NCBI GenBank assembly: GCA_964443225.1
Contig: CAYUCC010000177.1
Location: forward strand, 1 to 5,596
Direction of reading: 5' to 3'
Origin: SSC4 sp964443225
GTDB taxonomy: Bacteria > Chloroflexota > Anaerolineae > SSC4 > Amarolineaceae
DNA length: 5,596 nt
The notes under the pieces were generated by a model. That model saw only the letters and a list, made by a program, of their open reading frames with translations, had not been told where the DNA came from and ran no database searches. This document shows positions 3,974-5,596 of this stretch, piece after piece (positions within the stretch are counted from its first letter, which is position 1; each line of letters starts with the position of its first letter). Position numbers and translations under genes: made by a program.

Positions 3974-5596
3974 CTACGGTTTTTTTAGGACGAGGAGAGC
4001 GACGAGTGCGGTGACGATGGCGGCGGCGGCCAGCAGCAGGATTGTCGTTGGACTGGAAGACGCGGGCGAGGGCGCGTTGGCTGCTGATGCAACCGTTACT
4101 GGCGGTGGCCTGGTGGGACGTGCCGTTGGCGCCAGGGTGGGCGGGCTGGTTGGGTCTGAGGTGGACGTGGCTGACGGTATGGGCGATGGCGGCGGGGTGG
4201 ATGATGGGGTGCTGGTTGATACTGAGGTGGGTGACGGCGACGGGGTGGGTGATGGGGTGCTGGTTGGCGTGGGTGCAGGCAGCGATGGCGCGGTAGCGAC
4301 GCTGGTGGGGGAGACGAGCGGAGAGGGTACGGTGGTGGCCGGGCCCGTTTCGACCAGGAGGCGCGGCGCGCCGCCGATGAAGCAGTTTGCATCGTTGCTG
4401 CACGCGGCCCCGGGGAGATCGATGACGTAGGTGCCGTCGCTGGCGATGAGGGTTTGTGTGCGGCCGGTTTCGTCGACGAGCTGGGCCTGGGCGGACCGCG
4501 CCGGCAGCGCCAGGCGCGTTGTGCGGCGTCCCCAGGTCCACAAGACCGTCGTGCTTTGCCCGTCGCGTTGGAACGTCACCACCTCCGCATCGCCACGCGT
4601 CTGGCGCGTCACCTGGCGGAAGCCGCCGAGGTAATGGGTCACGACCTGGTAGGCCAGGAAGGCCGGCCGGCGGGAGTCATCGGCGCGCAGCAGACCGAAC
4701 GGTTCGATCGATTCGGGGTGGTCGGCGGTATTGCGCAGTTTGTACACCTCGACGCGGCCTGCGCCGGCGGCGAAGGCCAGGACATGCTGCTGGATGATGA
4801 ACGCAGCCTGCTCATCCTGCGATACCCGGTAGCGCGGCGCTGACCAGGGTGGTTCTTGCGGGTCAGCGGATGGGGGCGCGTTGGTTTCGTTGATCCACAC
4901 CGATTTGCCGGTGATTCCATAGTGCCGCAGCGTGGCCCGGGTTTCTTCCAGCACGTCGACGGTCTGGCGTGGGTTGAAGTAGACGTGGTAGGCCAGGCCA
5001 TCGAAGTAGGAGCCGTTGGCGGCGGCGTCGGGGTCGGCGGCGATGACGTCGAGCACACGGTCGAGGTAGCGCCGGCGACCGTGTTCCCAATCCCAGTAAT
5101 AAGTCAACCCCGCCATGAACACCTGGGCGCTGTGATCGACGCCCTTGATCGCGGTGTACGCAGTTTTCAGGAGATTCGCGTAGTCAGATTCGCTGCCGGC
5201 CCAGGTGCTGCCGGGGTGGGAGAGGTCCCAGACGTCGGGTTCATTCCAGATGATCCACTGGTGGATGCGGCCGGCGTACTGCTGCGCCATGCGGCGCGCG
5301 AAGGCTTCCCAGGCGAACGGGTCGGGCACCGATTTGCTGCCGTGTTGGGCGAATTCTTCGGCACTGCGTGCGGCCCAGGCCGGCGTGCCGATGAGCAGGC
5401 CAACGACTTCGCGGCCCGCCGCCAGTTCACCGGCGATGAGTGGATCGGGCACGTTGGCCGGCTGCCAATCGTCGCGTCCGGTGGGCTGGATCACGTCCCA
5501 GCGCAGGATGGCGCGCGTATAGCCGGCGCCGGCGTCGGTGGCGGCCTGCGGGTTGACGAAGGTTTCGACGATACCGAAGCGGGGGTCGGGGAGTGG
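3974..5596 (-). CDS. Surface-anchored glycoside-hydrolase-like protein, 5' end outside the window
   Basis: Partial gene: 540 codons plus TAG visible, open to the window edge. Residue numbers count from there. A TIM barrel of the clan GH-A kind (similar to GH39/GH5-type or Asl1-like proteins; family not certain) covers about 5-300. Strands can be followed from RFGIVETF (6-13) to VEVYKLRNT (282-290). IIWNEPDVWD gives the likely acid/base Glu119 after strand 4, and VWINETNAP gives the likely nucleophile Glu237 after strand 7, so it looks catalytic. A beta domain follows at about 304-417 with a cysteine pair (399, 405). Next come a Pro/Ser/Thr stalk of about 90 residues (421-514), a membrane helix (518-537) and the tail KKP. 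There is no LPXTG motif. A signal peptide is expected upstream. The GTG at 5494 is internal, since barrel sequence continues before it. The substrate is probably a polysaccharide or glycoside, but unknown. Confidence 0.88.
   Translation of the reverse strand, partial: PLPDPRFGIVETFVNPQAATDAGAGYTRAILRWDVIQPTGRDDWQPANVPDPLIAGELAAGREVVGLLIGTPAWAARSAEEFAQHGSKSVPDPFAWEAFARRMAQQYAGRIHQWIIWNEPDVWDLSHPGSTWAGSESDYANLLKTAYTAIKGVDHSAQVFMAGLTYYWDWEHGRRRYLDRVLDVIAADPDAAANGSYFDGLAYHVYFNPRQTVDVLEETRATLRHYGITGKSVWINETNAPPSADPQEPPWSAPRYRVSQDEQAAFIIQQHVLAFAAGAGRVEVYKLRNTADHPESIEPFGLLRADDSRRPAFLAYQVVTHYLGGFRQVTRQTRGDAEVVTFQRDGQSTTVLWTWGRRTTRLALPARSAQAQLVDETGRTQTLIASDGTYVIDLPGAACSNDANCFIGGAPRLLVETGPATTVPSPLVSPTSVATAPSLPAPTPTSTPSPTPSPSPTSVSTSTPSSTPPPSPIPSATSTSDPTSPPTLAPTARPTRPPPVTVASAANAPSPASSSPTTILLLAAAAIVTALVALLVLKKP
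4193..4266 (-). repeat. Imperfect 48-bp-spaced repeat in the stalk-coding region
   Basis: A 26-bp segment at 4193-4218 recurs at 4241-4266 with one mismatch (A4201 versus G4249). The 48-bp spacing equals 16 codons, so the reading frame is kept. It encodes part of the Pro/Ser/Thr stalk of the hydrolase-like protein. The sequence between the copies is similar in composition but not repeated. It probably marks an internal duplication that lengthened the stalk. Confidence 0.75.

Noticed and set aside
3980..3986. Seven-base A-run on the sense strand near the end of the hydrolase gene as a programmed slippage site
   Set aside because: It encodes the KK of the C-terminal tail, and a slip would change only the last few residues. 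No downstream stimulatory structure was seen.
3870..4430. Plus-strand Gly/Val-rich frame opposite the hydrolase stalk
   Set aside because: It is the antisense shadow of Pro/Ser/Thr codons. The minus-strand reading gives a coherent enzyme, stalk and anchor.
3813..4541. Upstream extension of the adaptor reading frame (243 extra codons)
   Set aside because: The extension overlaps the hydrolase gene in another frame on the same strand, reads as His/Arg/Pro-rich low-complexity sequence plus the translated heptamer array, and lies before a well-placed GGAG-ATG start and the true membrane helix.

Overview
This is a GC-rich, densely coded bacterial window in which every convincing gene lies on the minus strand. 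It shows one nearly complete surface glycoside-hydrolase-like gene (right end, 5' part outside the window), followed by a three-gene MacAB-type ABC export operon, and ends on the left in a noncoding block of palindromic and G-rich simple repeats. The style suggests a filamentous or environmental Chloroflexota (Anaerolineae-like) genome: high GC, a secreted enzyme with a Pro/Ser/Thr stalk and a bare C-terminal membrane anchor, a membrane-anchored adaptor whose coiled coil is built from 26-residue units, and 7-bp tandem repeats between genes. This placement is inference; no rRNA or marker gene is present.

Layout, right to left in the direction of transcription. 5596-3974: glycoside-hydrolase-like TIM barrel with two candidate catalytic glutamates, a C-terminal beta domain, a stalk and a membrane anchor. 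3973-3813: 161-bp intergenic gap holding five heptamer repeats, a plus-strand G-quadruplex motif and a weak candidate promoter. 3812-2193: HlyD/MacA-type adaptor. 2178-1510: MacB/LolD-type ATPase. 1508-285: MacB/FtsX-type permease. 284-1: no gene; a three-copy 22-bp G/C repeat (12 G-tracts on the transcribed-sense strand) next to the permease stop codon, then a cluster of hairpins including two 51-bp direct repeats 92 bp apart.

The three transporter genes are tightly packed (14-nt and 1-nt gaps, one stop codon overlapping the next ribosome binding site) and should be made together as a tripartite-like exporter: ATPase and permease drive a mechanotransmission-type pump and the adaptor extends outside the membrane. 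No TolC-like outer-membrane partner is seen. The substrate cannot be told from the sequence, and the link to the upstream hydrolase is only proximity and shared strand.

I see no evidence for a new defence, mobile or RNA-guided system. The least ordinary parts are the noncoding repeat structures at both ends of the transporter operon and the regular 26-residue repeat in the adaptor.
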